A program made the translations under genes and the position numbers. This document shows, piece by piece, positions 17,181 to 25,466 of a DNA stretch of 64,000 nt (the first letter of the stretch is position 1; each line of letters starts with the position of its first letter). The DNA is from VXRD01 sp965232265 (GTDB lineage: Bacteria > Latescibacterota > UBA2968), in NCBI GenBank assembly GCA_965232265.1, contig CBDDPH010000002.1, positions 3,162,001 to 3,226,000 of the forward strand. The letters are read 5' to 3'. A model generated the notes under the pieces. It searched no databases. It saw only the letters and a list, made by a program, of their open reading frames with translations, and was not told the DNA's origin.

Positions 17181-18455
17181 CTATCCATCGGGAATGCGCT
17201 TGCCCTGCGGATCGGTTGCGATATTGGGCAATGCCGCGAGAATTTCTCCTCGCAAGCGGTCATCCGTAAAGTGTTCCAGCGCGTCCGCAGGGGCGTGTAC
17301 ATGATCTGGCGGAAGCCCCAACTGGTTCAGGTAGGACTCCCAAAGCCTGTGATTGCGGAGCAATCTGGTCGCGTGTATAACGCCCTGTTCTCCCAGAGAA
17401 AAATGTCCATTTTCCCGCGTGATTAGCCCTTGCCACATCAACGACCGAATCGCAATGCCAGACACCCAACGCGCAGCCGTATCGACCAAATCGCCCCAAC
17501 TGAGTGCAGAGACGCGCCGCGATTCCCGCTCGCGGAGCAACTTCAACAAAACGTGGTCTCGCGCAACCTTCAAAGAGAGCCGCACCTGCCGCACAAATCG
17601 CCCCAGCAATCCATAGTGGGGCGCAAAAATCAGGGAAAGCGCGAACAGCACGCCCATAACCACAACCATCGCTCCGGCAATAGAACTATTCCATACCCCT
17701 GCGAGAAAATATCCGGCTATCGCGGAAATAACGCCCATCAACGCAGACAATGTCAAAATGACTTTTAACCGATCGCTCCACAAATAAGCCGAAGCACCGG
17801 GAACAATCAGCATTGCCACAACGAGGATAGCCCCTACGGACTCAAATGCAGCTACAGTTGTCACAGAAACAGCTCCCATCAACATATAATGCACCAGCGC
17901 GGCACTCACGCCCACAGAAAGCGCCATCTCAGCGTCAAAAGACGCGATCAAAAGCTCTTTGTAAAACACCAGAACAAGCGCGAGATTAAGCGCAAACACC
18001 GTTCCGAGAATCCAAACCGGACGCGGTCCCAGATCCCATTCTCCCCAGAACAGACGATCCCAGGGCGTGTACGCAATCTCTCCGTAAAGCACGCATTCCT
18101 GATCGAGATCGACCTGCCCGGCATAAGCTGTAATCAAAACAACCCCCAGCGCGAAAAGCGCTGTAAAAACAATGCCTATCGATGAATCTTCTTGCACGCG
18201 CCACCTGCGGTGAAATGTCTCGATCAACACCGTGGCAATCACGCCACAGATAGCGGCGCCAATAAACATCGGAATCACATCGCGGCTGCCCGAAAGCAGA
18301 AACGCAATAACAATACCCGGCAAAACAGCATGGCTGAGTGCATCGCCCAAAAGCGACATCTTGCGCAACACGAGATACGCGCCCAACAAACCGCACGAAG
18401 CCCCGGCCAGCGCGCCAGCAAGCACAATCCAAAATGGTCCCCAAAACTCATCCAT
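17181..18455 (-). CDS. troD: Metal ABC transporter permease fused to a C-terminal DtxR-like domain (TroD/YtgD position)
   Basis: About 424 aa, roughly 130 longer than a plain TroD permease. The N-terminal 290 residues are eight hydrophobic segments with GAYLVLRKMSLLGDALSHAV and ESVGAILVVAMLIVPGASAY, the signature of Zn/Mn/Fe permeases. After a basic linker, residues 330-424 contain a partial winged helix and HRLWESYLNQLGLPPDHVHA, then ADALEHFTDD, which is the metal-binding/dimerisation motif of DtxR. ATG 18455 has GGAGG upstream and overlaps the preceding gene by 8 bases. The fusion recalls chlamydial YtgCR, whose repressor half is released by cleavage. Confidence 0.88.
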   Translation of the reverse strand: MDEFWGPFWIVLAGALAGASCGLLGAYLVLRKMSLLGDALSHAVLPGIVIAFLLSGSRDVIPMFIGAAICGVIATVLIETFHRRWRVQEDSSIGIVFTALFALGVVLITAYAGQVDLDQECVLYGEIAYTPWDRLFWGEWDLGPRPVWILGTVFALNLALVLVFYKELLIASFDAEMALSVGVSAALVHYMLMGAVSVTTVAAFESVGAILVVAMLIVPGASAYLWSDRLKVILTLSALMGVISAIAGYFLAGVWNSSIAGAMVVVMGVLFALSLIFAPHYGLLGRFVRQVRLSLKVARDHVLLKLLRERESRRVSALSWGDLVDTAARWVSGIAIRSLMWQGLITRENGHFSLGEQGVIHATRLLRNHRLWESYLNQLGLPPDHVHAPADALEHFTDDRLRGEILAALPNIATDPQGKRIPDG

Positions 18456-19734
18456 CTTCTCCCGTCCTCCGATAACCGCTATGCGTTTTGTGTATGTCTC
18501 CCGAAACATCTATATCTTCTTGTGCCAGAATCGTTTCGAGCTGTTCAATAATCTCAGGCGTTAAAATATGCTCGACTTCATCGGCGGATCTATCCACATG
18601 ATCCTCATCCAGGATAGACCGATAAACCAGATAATACTCCCATAGCTGATGGGACTTGACCACAAAATCCGCCTCTTTTTGTCCCAGTTCCGTCAAAGAA
18701 CACGCGCCATTGTGCAGATTCACCCACCCATCGCGTGTGAGACGCTTTGCAATTCGACGCACGCGATAAAGCGGCAGCTGAAGCTCACGGGCGAGGTCCG
18801 CCAACACGACCTCCCGCTTATCCCGTGCCTGCAACGCGAGATATGCCCGCAAAAAATGCTGACCATTCTCCCGCAACGCATTTGCCCTGAGCCGTGCCCA
18901 CCTGGCGAGCACTCCACGCCTGGGGGCAATCAGCACAGAAACGAGAAATGCAGCCGTTGCAACCAGCACCATCACCGGCCCCGTTGGGATTCGGGGTGCC
19001 AGCGCGCTCAGGCCAACGCCCAGCGCACCGCATAACGCACCCAAAATACCCGACACCAGCACCATCACATGCAGCCGATCTGTCCAAAACCGCGCAGCAG
19101 CGGCCGGAGTAATCAGCATCGCAGCAATGAGAATAACTCCCACAGCCTGAAGCCCCACCATAACGGTAAGCACGATCAACCCCATTAGCAAAAGATCGAC
19201 CACACGCTGGGAAAATCCCAGTGAAGATAGAAACTCAGGATCAAAAATGAGTCCCTTAAACTCCTTGAAAAAAAGAAAAACCGCAACCATAACCAGCGCA
19301 GACACAATGCACATCACATACAGATCAGCACGCACAATGGAAGCCGCCTGCCCAAAAAGAAACTTATCCAGACCACTTTGATTGCCCACCTCGCTCTGCT
19401 GAATATGCGTGAGCAACACAATACCCCCGCCAAAAAAGACCGAAAGCACAATGCCCAGCGCGGCATCTGCTTTGATGCGCGTATAATTGACAATAGCTTC
19501 AATAATAAGTACCCCAGCCACGCCGGAAACTGTCGCGCCCAAAAGCAGAACGGGCAATGCCTTGCTCTGTGACCACAGAAATGCCAGCACAACGCCCGGA
19601 AGTGCTGCATGCGCCAGCGCATCGCCCAACAAACTGCGCCGGCGCAACACGGCAAATGCACCCAGCGTGCCCGATGTCGCCCCAATCAACAGCGAACCGA
19701 GCAAAACCAGTTGAAATGTCGCGTCCCAAATCAC
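18448..19734 (-). CDS. troC: Metal ABC transporter permease fused to a full DtxR-like repressor domain (TroC/YtgC-R position)
   Basis: 428 aa. Residues 1-275 form the permease (GAFAVLRRRSLLGDALAHAA, then LQAVGVILIAAMLITPAAAA). Residues 300-428 read as a DtxR protein: winged helix with LADLARELQLPLYRVRRIAK, a wing (DGWVNLHNGACSLTELG), then SHQLWEYYLVYRS and HVDRSADEVEHIL, the ligand-bearing dimerisation helix. The start is GTG 19734, two bases beyond the ATPase stop. Function: the membrane channel for Mn/Zn/Fe import; the C-terminal part may sense cytosolic metal or act as a releasable repressor. The second role is inference from YtgCR. Confidence 0.88.
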   Translation of the reverse strand: MIWDATFQLVLLGSLLIGATSGTLGAFAVLRRRSLLGDALAHAALPGVVLAFLWSQSKALPVLLLGATVSGVAGVLIIEAIVNYTRIKADAALGIVLSVFFGGGIVLLTHIQQSEVGNQSGLDKFLFGQAASIVRADLYVMCIVSALVMVAVFLFFKEFKGLIFDPEFLSSLGFSQRVVDLLLMGLIVLTVMVGLQAVGVILIAAMLITPAAAARFWTDRLHVMVLVSGILGALCGALGVGLSALAPRIPTGPVMVLVATAAFLVSVLIAPRRGVLARWARLRANALRENGQHFLRAYLALQARDKREVVLADLARELQLPLYRVRRIAKRLTRDGWVNLHNGACSLTELGQKEADFVVKSHQLWEYYLVYRSILDEDHVDRSADEVEHILTPEIIEQLETILAQEDIDVSGDIHKTHSGYRRTGEDG

Positions 19735-19735
19735 C

Positions 19736-20521
19736 TCATAAACCCCGCTGATGATGGGCCACGGCCTGCGCTGCTTCGGAAAGCACCGTCAACCGTCCGC
19801 CATAAGTTTTGTTCAAATTATCATCCGTAAACACATCTTTCGTATCACCAGCGGCAACGATCCGCATATTGATCAAAACCAGCCAGTCAAAATACTGGTT
19901 CACCGTGTGCAAATCGTGATGTACAACCAGCATGGTCTTTTTACGCGCCCTCAGATCCATCAAAATGTCGATAATGGCGCGTTCAGTCGCCGCATCCACG
20001 CCGGCAAAGGGTTCGTCCATCAAATAAATTTGTGCATCTTGCGCCAAGGCGCGAGCCAGGAAAACCCGCTGCTGTTGCCCCCCCGAAAGCTGATTGATCT
20101 GCCGATGCCCAAAATCGGTCATACCGACCTTTTCGAGCGCTTCCTCAGCAAGTTCCCTATCAATTTTATCTGGACGCCTCACCCATCCGACATGCCCATA
20201 ACGCCCCATAAGCACCACATCTAAGGCATTGATGGGAAAATCCCAATCCACTGACTCGCGTTGCGGCACATAGCCAATGGCCTGACGCATGCGCGAATAG
20301 GGCTTGCCGTAGATATGGACCCACCCCGAAGCCTTGGGCACGAGATCCATAATGGCTTTGATCATCGTACTCTTGCCCGCGCCATTGGGCCCCACAATCC
20401 CCACGAGTTTGCCTTCTGGCACGGCGAGATCCACATCCCAAAGAACGGGCTTCTTGTGATACGCCACCGTCATATCGTGAATATGAATGGGCGTCACCGA
20501 TTCATCAACGGCATGTAACAT
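19736..20521 (-). CDS. troB: Metal ABC transporter ATP-binding protein
   Basis: 261 aa from ATG 20521, whose first base overlaps the stop of the upstream binding-protein gene (TAATG). Walker A GPNGAGKST, Q-loop VPQRESVDWDFP, signature LSGGQQQR, Walker B IYLMDEP and switch histidine VVHHD are all intact. PQRESVDWDFPINALDVV is characteristic of the Mn/Zn/Fe (TroB/ZnuC) ATPases. It powers import through the two permeases encoded immediately downstream. A longer frame from 20644 is rejected as it lies in the upstream gene. Confidence 0.94.
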   Translation of the reverse strand: MLHAVDESVTPIHIHDMTVAYHKKPVLWDVDLAVPEGKLVGIVGPNGAGKSTMIKAIMDLVPKASGWVHIYGKPYSRMRQAIGYVPQRESVDWDFPINALDVVLMGRYGHVGWVRRPDKIDRELAEEALEKVGMTDFGHRQINQLSGGQQQRVFLARALAQDAQIYLMDEPFAGVDAATERAIIDILMDLRARKKTMLVVHHDLHTVNQYFDWLVLINMRIVAAGDTKDVFTDDNLNKTYGGRLTVLSEAAQAVAHHQRGL

Positions 20522-21435
20522 TATTTTAACGCCTCGACAATAGTGTTCACATTTGACCGCACCATGCCGATGTACGTATCGGCTCCGCTGCCCGCAGGTC
20601 CCATCGCGTCGGAATACAGCGTACCGCCGATTGCGACATTCCATCCTTGCGCTTTACACCCCTCGCGTACGGCATTGATCGAACGCTCGGGCACACTGCT
20701 TTCCACAAAAATGGCTTTTATCCGCCGTTTGACGATAAAATCTACCAGCAGCGACACATCGTTGACGCCGTATTCAGCCACAGTCGAAATCCCCTGAAGC
20801 CCGCGCACTTCAATGCCGTAAGCAAGGCCAAAATAGCCAAAGGCATCGTGTGCCGTAATCAACACGCGCTGGTCGCTGGGAATGCGCGCAATCTGTTCTT
20901 TAGCCCAGGCGTCGAGATCGCGCAATTGCACGCGATACGCCTCGGCATTGGCGCGAAACACATCGGCACCATCCGCGTCACGCTCGCTCAGCGCCTGGAC
21001 AACTAAGGGCAAGGTCTCTGCCCACATGCTGACGTCAAACCAGATATGCGGATCGTGCTCCCTTTGCCCATCAACCGGTTTCCGCAGCCTATCTTTGGGA
21101 ATATCCCGCGACACCGGAATCACCGTCTTGCTGCGCGCCATCTTTTCAAAAATCCCCTCCAGCTTGCCTTCCAAAAAGAGACCATTGTAAAATATCACAT
21201 CTGCTCGAGACAGTTTCTGCAAATCGCCCTGCGTCGCCTTGTAATAATGCGGATCAATCCCAGGTCCCATCAGAGAAATCACCTCAGCGCGATCCCCCGC
21301 AACATGGCGCACCAGATCGCCGACCATCCCGGTCGTACACACCACCAGCTTTTTGTCTTGTTCAAGCGGCGGCGTTTCGCCCCCACCACACGCGCACAAC
21401 AACAAAATACCAGCTAAAACAAAAAAACGGTACAT
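20521..21435 (-). CDS. troA: Metal-binding lipoprotein of the ABC importer (TroA/ZnuA family)
   Basis: 304 aa. Signal peptide with lipobox LCAC. Family ligands appear in order: His in PGIDPHYYKAT, His in HDPHIWFDV, His in ITAHDAFGYF and Asp in YSDAMGPAG, the TroA-type H/H/H/D set for Zn(II) or Mn(II). The long His-rich loop of ZnuA is missing, which favours Mn or broad specificity. First gene of the tro-type operon and directly behind the palindrome-containing promoter at 21502-21545. Confidence 0.94.
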   Translation of the reverse strand: MYRFFVLAGILLLCACGGGETPPLEQDKKLVVCTTGMVGDLVRHVAGDRAEVISLMGPGIDPHYYKATQGDLQKLSRADVIFYNGLFLEGKLEGIFEKMARSKTVIPVSRDIPKDRLRKPVDGQREHDPHIWFDVSMWAETLPLVVQALSERDADGADVFRANAEAYRVQLRDLDAWAKEQIARIPSDQRVLITAHDAFGYFGLAYGIEVRGLQGISTVAEYGVNDVSLLVDFIVKRRIKAIFVESSVPERSINAVREGCKAQGWNVAIGGTLYSDAMGPAGSGADTYIGMVRSNVNTIVEALK

Positions 21436-21501
21436 ACACCCCCCATAAAAATATCTGTTTATCCATACCTACAACAAGCATGATAATATCCCTAAAATAA
21501 A

Positions 21502-21519
21502 GTTTAGGCATGGCTAAAC
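21502..21519. promoter_or_regulatory. 18-bp palindromic operator candidate of the tro-type operon
   Basis: GTTTAGGCATGGCTAAAC is a near-perfect inverted repeat (only the two G positions flanking the central CAT are unpaired). It overlaps the -10 hexamer by three bases, so binding would block transcription. It resembles the TTAGG...CTAA core of DtxR/IdeR boxes and probably serves the regulator at 16440. Confidence 0.65.
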
Positions 21520-21545
21520 ATATAAAAATCAGGAGATCCGGTCAA
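21517..21545 (-). promoter_or_regulatory. Promoter of the tro-type operon
   Basis: Minus strand TTGACC (21545-21540), 17-base spacer, TATGTT (21522-21517); about 80 bases before ATG 21435. Confidence 0.6.
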
Positions 21546-21551
21546 GCAAAG

Positions 21552-21579
21552 AAAACCCCCCAATCCAGTAGATCGGGGG
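21552..21579 (-). terminator. Possible weak terminator after the Bor-like gene
   Basis: Read on the minus strand, a CCCCC/GGGGG stem with a loop of about 14 bases is followed by TTTTC. The stem is short and the U-run broken, so this is tentative. Confidence 0.35.
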
Positions 21580-21619
21580 CGAGAAAAAACCGAGGTGTTT
21601 ATGAGAATCCCTGCGGTAT

Positions 21620-22087
21620 TTATTTCTTTTTTGCCGTGACCTTATTTTGTCCCTGATCTTCAATCATGACAAAAATTTCGTTTTCAGACTTGGCCGCTTT
21701 CTCCGCAGCCATCATGAATACATTGCGGAACTCTTTGGACGATGCATCCTCTGATACCGCAAAAGCGTCCTTCGGATCAACGAGGCTTGTCTCAGACGCT
21801 TGAGCACAGGTAACTTGAATCGTCATTGGCGTATAGATACCCATAGTTAATGCTCCCGCAAGCTGATTTAAAAAAGAGAGTTGCGTCACAACCTTTGCCA
21901 CGCCCTGTGGGCACTTTGCAGCGGTCTCAACCGTTTTAGGCGGTACGAGACCATATATCCAACCCGTAGCCCAATTTTCTTCTATCATTATATTTGACGG
22001 GGTAAGTCCTGTCTCAATAGTTGCTGTATAACACCCTGAAATTGCAACAACGCAAAAGACCAATACGAACAAAAATTTCGTTTTCAT
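21620..22087 (-). CDS. Bor/Iss-family lipoprotein
   Basis: 155 aa. Signal peptide with lipobox ISGC (Cys19). The stretch VVTQLSFLNQLAGALTMGIY, followed by TPMTIQVTC, matches the core of phage lambda Bor and plasmid Iss lipoproteins (outer-membrane, linked to serum survival in E. coli). The C-terminal 55 residues are an extra lysine/alanine-rich tail absent from Bor. It lies between the tro-type and feo operons and has its own AGGAA site. Its role in this non-enteric organism is unknown; acquisition from a phage or plasmid is possible. Confidence 0.75.
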   Translation of the reverse strand: MKTKFLFVLVFCVVAISGCYTATIETGLTPSNIMIEENWATGWIYGLVPPKTVETAAKCPQGVAKVVTQLSFLNQLAGALTMGIYTPMTIQVTCAQASETSLVDPKDAFAVSEDASSKEFRNVFMMAAEKAAKSENEIFVMIEDQGQNKVTAKKK

Positions 22088-22175
22088 GCAACTTCCTCCA
22101 AAAATAAAAAATTTATGTGCAACTTATGTCTGCTGGTATTTTTCGTGATTTACGCGACCTCCTTCCTTGCGGGAC

Positions 22176-22331
22176 TCACGTAATCTCCATCAACTCCTCG
22201 CGCTTTGCTTCCCCTTCACACGCACAGCCTGAACACGACGAAGTCAAAAACGGCTTTACAACCTCGCCAATGACGCGATAGGCACACCAGAGTGCCACAG
22301 CAATCGCGATCCAATTTTGCCAGTCGGTCAT
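22176..22331 (-). CDS. FeoB-associated Cys-rich membrane protein
   Basis: 51 aa from ATG 22331, four bases after the feoB stop. One TM segment (about 4-24: NWIAIAVALWCAYRVIGEVV) followed by SSCSGCACEG. This is the layout of the small FeoB-associated family (one helix, C-x2-C-x-C), thought to support ferrous iron import. Earlier in-frame codons to 22361 lie inside feoB. Confidence 0.8.
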   Translation of the reverse strand: MTDWQNWIAIAVALWCAYRVIGEVVKPFLTSSCSGCACEGEAKREELMEIT

Positions 22332-22335
22332 ATCA

Positions 22336-24516
22336 TTATCCCCATCCAAGCGCCATACCAAGGCGATAAGTCACAAAAGCGCCGATATAGGCGAGCACCG
22401 TCATATAAACAAACGTCAGCACAGGCCACCGCCAGGCGCCCGTTTCGCGTTGAATAACCGCAAGCGTGGAAACGCACTGCGCGCACAGCGCGAAAAACAC
22501 CATAATAGACAGCGCGACCGGGATATTAAACACCTTTCGCCCATCCGACCAGGTCGCAGAACGGAGCGCGTCTCTAAGCGACGCCGATTCCTCATCCACC
22601 TCCCCCAGGCTGTAAATCGTGCCCAGAACGGCGACAATCACTTCCCGCGCGGGGAAAGATGCCAGCGCCGCCATCCCAATCCGCCAATCCCATCCCAATG
22701 GCGCTACGACGGGCTCAACAGCATGTCCCATCCGCCCGAGAAAACTCTGCTTGAGCATATCGCCGGCCTCTTTCGCGCGCAAATCATCCAAAACCTCTTC
22801 TGGTGCCCCAACCAACCGTTCGCGCTCAGCCTCGTAATGTTCGGCAATTGTCTCAGACCTCGGGAAATACGCCAGTGCCCACATCACAATCGTCGCGGCG
22901 AGAATCAATGTGCCCGCTCTTTCGAGAAAATGCCGCGCACTTTGATAAATACGCATCCCAACAGTGCCCACATCTGGTATTTTGTAAGACGGTAACTCGA
23001 GCAAAAAAGGCGTGGGCTGCCCTCTCAACAGCGTCTTTTTTAAAATCCACGCAATGGGAATAGCCACAACAATACCAACGCAATACAGCGCGAAAAGCGT
23101 AAGCCCCTGCAACCCAATCCATCCCCAAACATCTCGAGCGGGAATAAAAGCCCCAATAAAAATCGCGTACACCGGCAAACGCGCAGAGCAACTCATCAAC
23201 GGCGCGACCAGCATCGTGGCAATGCGATCTTTGGGATCATTGATCGTTCTCGTAGCCATCACACCCGGAATCGCACAGGCAAAACTCGACAAGAGTGGAA
23301 TAAAAGACTTCCCCGACAGGCCACAAGGCGTTAACAGGCGGTCCATCAACAGCGCCGCACGGGCCATGTAACCGCAATCTTCCAGAATGGCAATAAAGAG
23401 AAACAGGATACAGATCTGGGGCAAAAAAATGACCACGCCGCCCACCCCGGCAATCACCCCATCCACCACCATACTTTGCAGCGCACCCTCGGGAAGAGAG
23501 CCAGTAGCCCATCCTCCGACCATCCCAAACAACGCGTCAATACCATCCATTAGGGGCACAGCCCACGAAAAAATCGATTGAAAAACACAGGCCATAATCA
23601 CTGCAAACGTCAGGCTGCCCCACAGCGGATGGGTCAAAATCCGATCCAGTCGATCAGAACGGGTCACGCGAAGCGGTTCGGGATCGCGCAGCACATCATC
23701 GAGAACCTCATCGATCCATCTATAGCGCAATTCGATCTCTCGATTTGCCAGCACATCACCCGCATTGACCTGCGCTCGCAACGCGTGGAGATCGGCGGCA
23801 AAGTCATCGCCAAAGCGTTCCACGACATGGGATGCAAAGGCGTTCTGATTCTCAATCAACACACGCAACGCCAGACCCGCAGAGACGCCTTCGTATTTTC
23901 GCGCCAACTGCTCGGCTTCTACCCACCAGGATTGCGGCAATATCGGACTACGCAATGAAATATTGCCCTTTTCAACAATCCGAGAAAGAGCTTCTTTCAA
24001 TTCGTCAAGCCCAACGCGCTTATTGGCCTGTATGGGAATAACGGGGACGCCCAAATGCTCACTCAGAGCTGGTGCATCAATAACAATACCCCTGGCCTTG
24101 GCCACATCTAACATATTGAGGGCCACAACCAGGGGCAAATCAATTTCGAGAAGTTGAGATACGATGTATAAACTGCGTCTCAAATTGCTGGCGTCGAGAA
24201 CCACGAGCACAGCTTGAATGGTACTCTCGCTCTCCAACAACCCCATCAGCGCTTCAACGGCAATAAGCTCATCTGGAGACTTGGCTGAAAGGCTGTATGT
24301 ACCGGGCAAATCCAGCAGGTCAATCGCACCCGCGTTGGGCAATGTCAATTGTCCGACCTTGCGCTCAACTGTAACGCCGGGAAAATTTCCCACGCGCTGC
24401 GAAAGCCCAGTCAGAGCATTAAAAAGCGTTGTCTTACCCGTATTGGGATTGCCAACCACAGCGACCGTGGCACGCCCCACATAAGGTCGCTCTCGATTCG
24501 CTATATTCATTGCCAT
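22336..24516 (-). CDS. feoB: Ferrous iron transport protein B
   Basis: 726 aa, standard length. N-terminal G domain: G1 GNPNTGKTT, G3 DLPG, G4 NMLD, then the GDI-like helical part, and a C-terminal membrane domain with two Gate motifs (IFLPQICILFLFIAILEDCGYMAR, split by the usual helix; and FFALCAQCVSTLAVI). It imports Fe(II) across the inner membrane. Ordered dtxR-feoA-feoB-FeoB-associated with 4-7 bp gaps, all read from the palindrome-controlled promoter at 25361-25390. The ribosome site is weak, implying coupling to feoA. Confidence 0.96.
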   Translation of the reverse strand: MAMNIANRERPYVGRATVAVVGNPNTGKTTLFNALTGLSQRVGNFPGVTVERKVGQLTLPNAGAIDLLDLPGTYSLSAKSPDELIAVEALMGLLESESTIQAVLVVLDASNLRRSLYIVSQLLEIDLPLVVALNMLDVAKARGIVIDAPALSEHLGVPVIPIQANKRVGLDELKEALSRIVEKGNISLRSPILPQSWWVEAEQLARKYEGVSAGLALRVLIENQNAFASHVVERFGDDFAADLHALRAQVNAGDVLANREIELRYRWIDEVLDDVLRDPEPLRVTRSDRLDRILTHPLWGSLTFAVIMACVFQSIFSWAVPLMDGIDALFGMVGGWATGSLPEGALQSMVVDGVIAGVGGVVIFLPQICILFLFIAILEDCGYMARAALLMDRLLTPCGLSGKSFIPLLSSFACAIPGVMATRTINDPKDRIATMLVAPLMSCSARLPVYAIFIGAFIPARDVWGWIGLQGLTLFALYCVGIVVAIPIAWILKKTLLRGQPTPFLLELPSYKIPDVGTVGMRIYQSARHFLERAGTLILAATIVMWALAYFPRSETIAEHYEAERERLVGAPEEVLDDLRAKEAGDMLKQSFLGRMGHAVEPVVAPLGWDWRIGMAALASFPAREVIVAVLGTIYSLGEVDEESASLRDALRSATWSDGRKVFNIPVALSIMVFFALCAQCVSTLAVIQRETGAWRWPVLTFVYMTVLAYIGAFVTYRLGMALGWG

Positions 24517-24522
24517 AATAAA

Positions 24523-24765
24523 TCAGGCCGCTTTCATTCCTTTGATGCATGCAGCATCGGTTTTTCGCAAGCAAAATCTGCTGCTACCCACCTGAATGAC
24601 CACAGTGCGCCCAACGCGCAACACGCGCACCGGGACACCTGGCATAGCACCCACCTCACGCAGTCGGGCCGCCAGTTGATTGGCTCCTGAAATGCCTTCA
24701 ATAGTACCTTCATCACCCCGGCCCCATAAGGAAAGTGGGGTTGCAGCATCCGTTGCATAAGCCAT
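24523..24765 (-). CDS. feoA: Ferrous iron transport protein A
   Basis: 80 aa, SH3-like fold, cytosolic partner of FeoB. Seen: LREVGAMPGVPVRVLRVG, the conserved turn of FeoA, and a terminal strand VVIQVGSSRFCLRKTDA. ATG 24765 shares its first base with the stop of the upstream regulator (TAATG). Confidence 0.92.
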   Translation of the reverse strand: MAYATDAATPLSLWGRGDEGTIEGISGANQLAARLREVGAMPGVPVRVLRVGRTVVIQVGSSRFCLRKTDAACIKGMKAA

Positions 24766-25289
24766 TATCGAGACTCCAAATTGAATAATTGATCAACATC
24801 CTGAACGGGCCACTGCCACTCCTCATTCTCATCCAGCCTGGACCAGAACTCGGTGAGAAATTGTCGCGCAGTGGGATCATCAGAGAGCAAGAAACGCACA
24901 AAATGCAGCAATTGCCCACCCGTTTGCGCGCTCAAAAGATGCTCAACCTTGCACGCATCCACTTCGGCTTGATGCTCGTCGAGCTTGAGCACCTCATTGA
25001 GAAATTTGCGAACGACAGCGCGTTTGGCTAAAATAGAATCGACAATGCGGCGGCCATCTTCAGATAATTTCAAAAACTTATTGTGATCTTCCACGACCAG
25101 TCCGCGTGCCTTGAGAGCTTTGAGCGTCAGCGATGCACTGCCCCGGGTAATCTCCAGCGCACGCGCCACATCCGAAACCCGCGCATAGCCCAGATCACCC
25201 ATCAACTCGTGAATGGCAGTTAAATGATGGGCAACACTGTGAGAAATCTCATTGCTTTCGTATTCTTTCCATACATCCGATGCCATCAT
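24765..25289 (-). CDS. DtxR-family regulator of the feo operon
   Basis: 174 aa two-domain DtxR protein without the SH3 domain. Winged helix: ARVSDVARALEITRGSASLT, recognition helix LTLKALKARGLVVEDHN. The dimerisation/metal-binding helix RAVVRKFLNEVLKLD and CKVEHLLS supplies the E/C/E-H type ligands. First gene of the feo operon and surely its autoregulator; the inverted repeat at 25332-25353 is the probable site. It differs from the three-domain regulator at 16440, so tro and feo are likely controlled separately. Confidence 0.9.
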   Translation of the reverse strand: MMASDVWKEYESNEISHSVAHHLTAIHELMGDLGYARVSDVARALEITRGSASLTLKALKARGLVVEDHNKFLKLSEDGRRIVDSILAKRAVVRKFLNEVLKLDEHQAEVDACKVEHLLSAQTGGQLLHFVRFLLSDDPTARQFLTEFWSRLDENEEWQWPVQDVDQLFNLESR

Positions 25290-25331
25290 TATACCCCCCC
25301 TCCCTTGAACAGTGCGTTTAGCCGTTTAACC

Positions 25332-25353
25332 GTTGTTTTGCTAATAAAACAAC
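25332..25353. promoter_or_regulatory. 22-bp inverted repeat, operator candidate of the feo operon
   Basis: Perfect 8-bp arms GTTGTTTT (25332-25339) and AAAACAAC (25346-25353) with spacer GCTAAT, placed just downstream of the feo -10, at or after the predicted start of transcription. Confidence 0.6.
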
Positions 25354-25360
25354 TGGTGGA

Positions 25361-25390
25361 AACATAAACCAAATGTATGTAATCTGTCAA
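25361..25390 (-). promoter_or_regulatory. Promoter of the dtxR-feoAB operon
   Basis: Minus strand TTGACA (25390-25385) and TATGTT (25366-25361) with an 18-base spacer. The same -10 hexamer is used at the tro promoter. Confidence 0.6.
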
Positions 25391-25409
25391 GGTCTTTTTT
25401 AGATGAAAC

Positions 25410-25438
25410 TTGACATCATTTTTTCTTTTCCGTATAAC
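25410..25438 (+). promoter_or_regulatory. Promoter of the altronate-dehydratase-like gene
   Basis: TTGACA (25410-25415), 17-base spacer, TATAAC (25433-25438); AAAGGA precedes ATG 25467. Divergent to the feo promoter with only about 20 bases between the two -35 boxes. Confidence 0.7.
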
Positions 25439-25466
25439 TGTGAACAAACTTCTCAAAGGACCCAAC

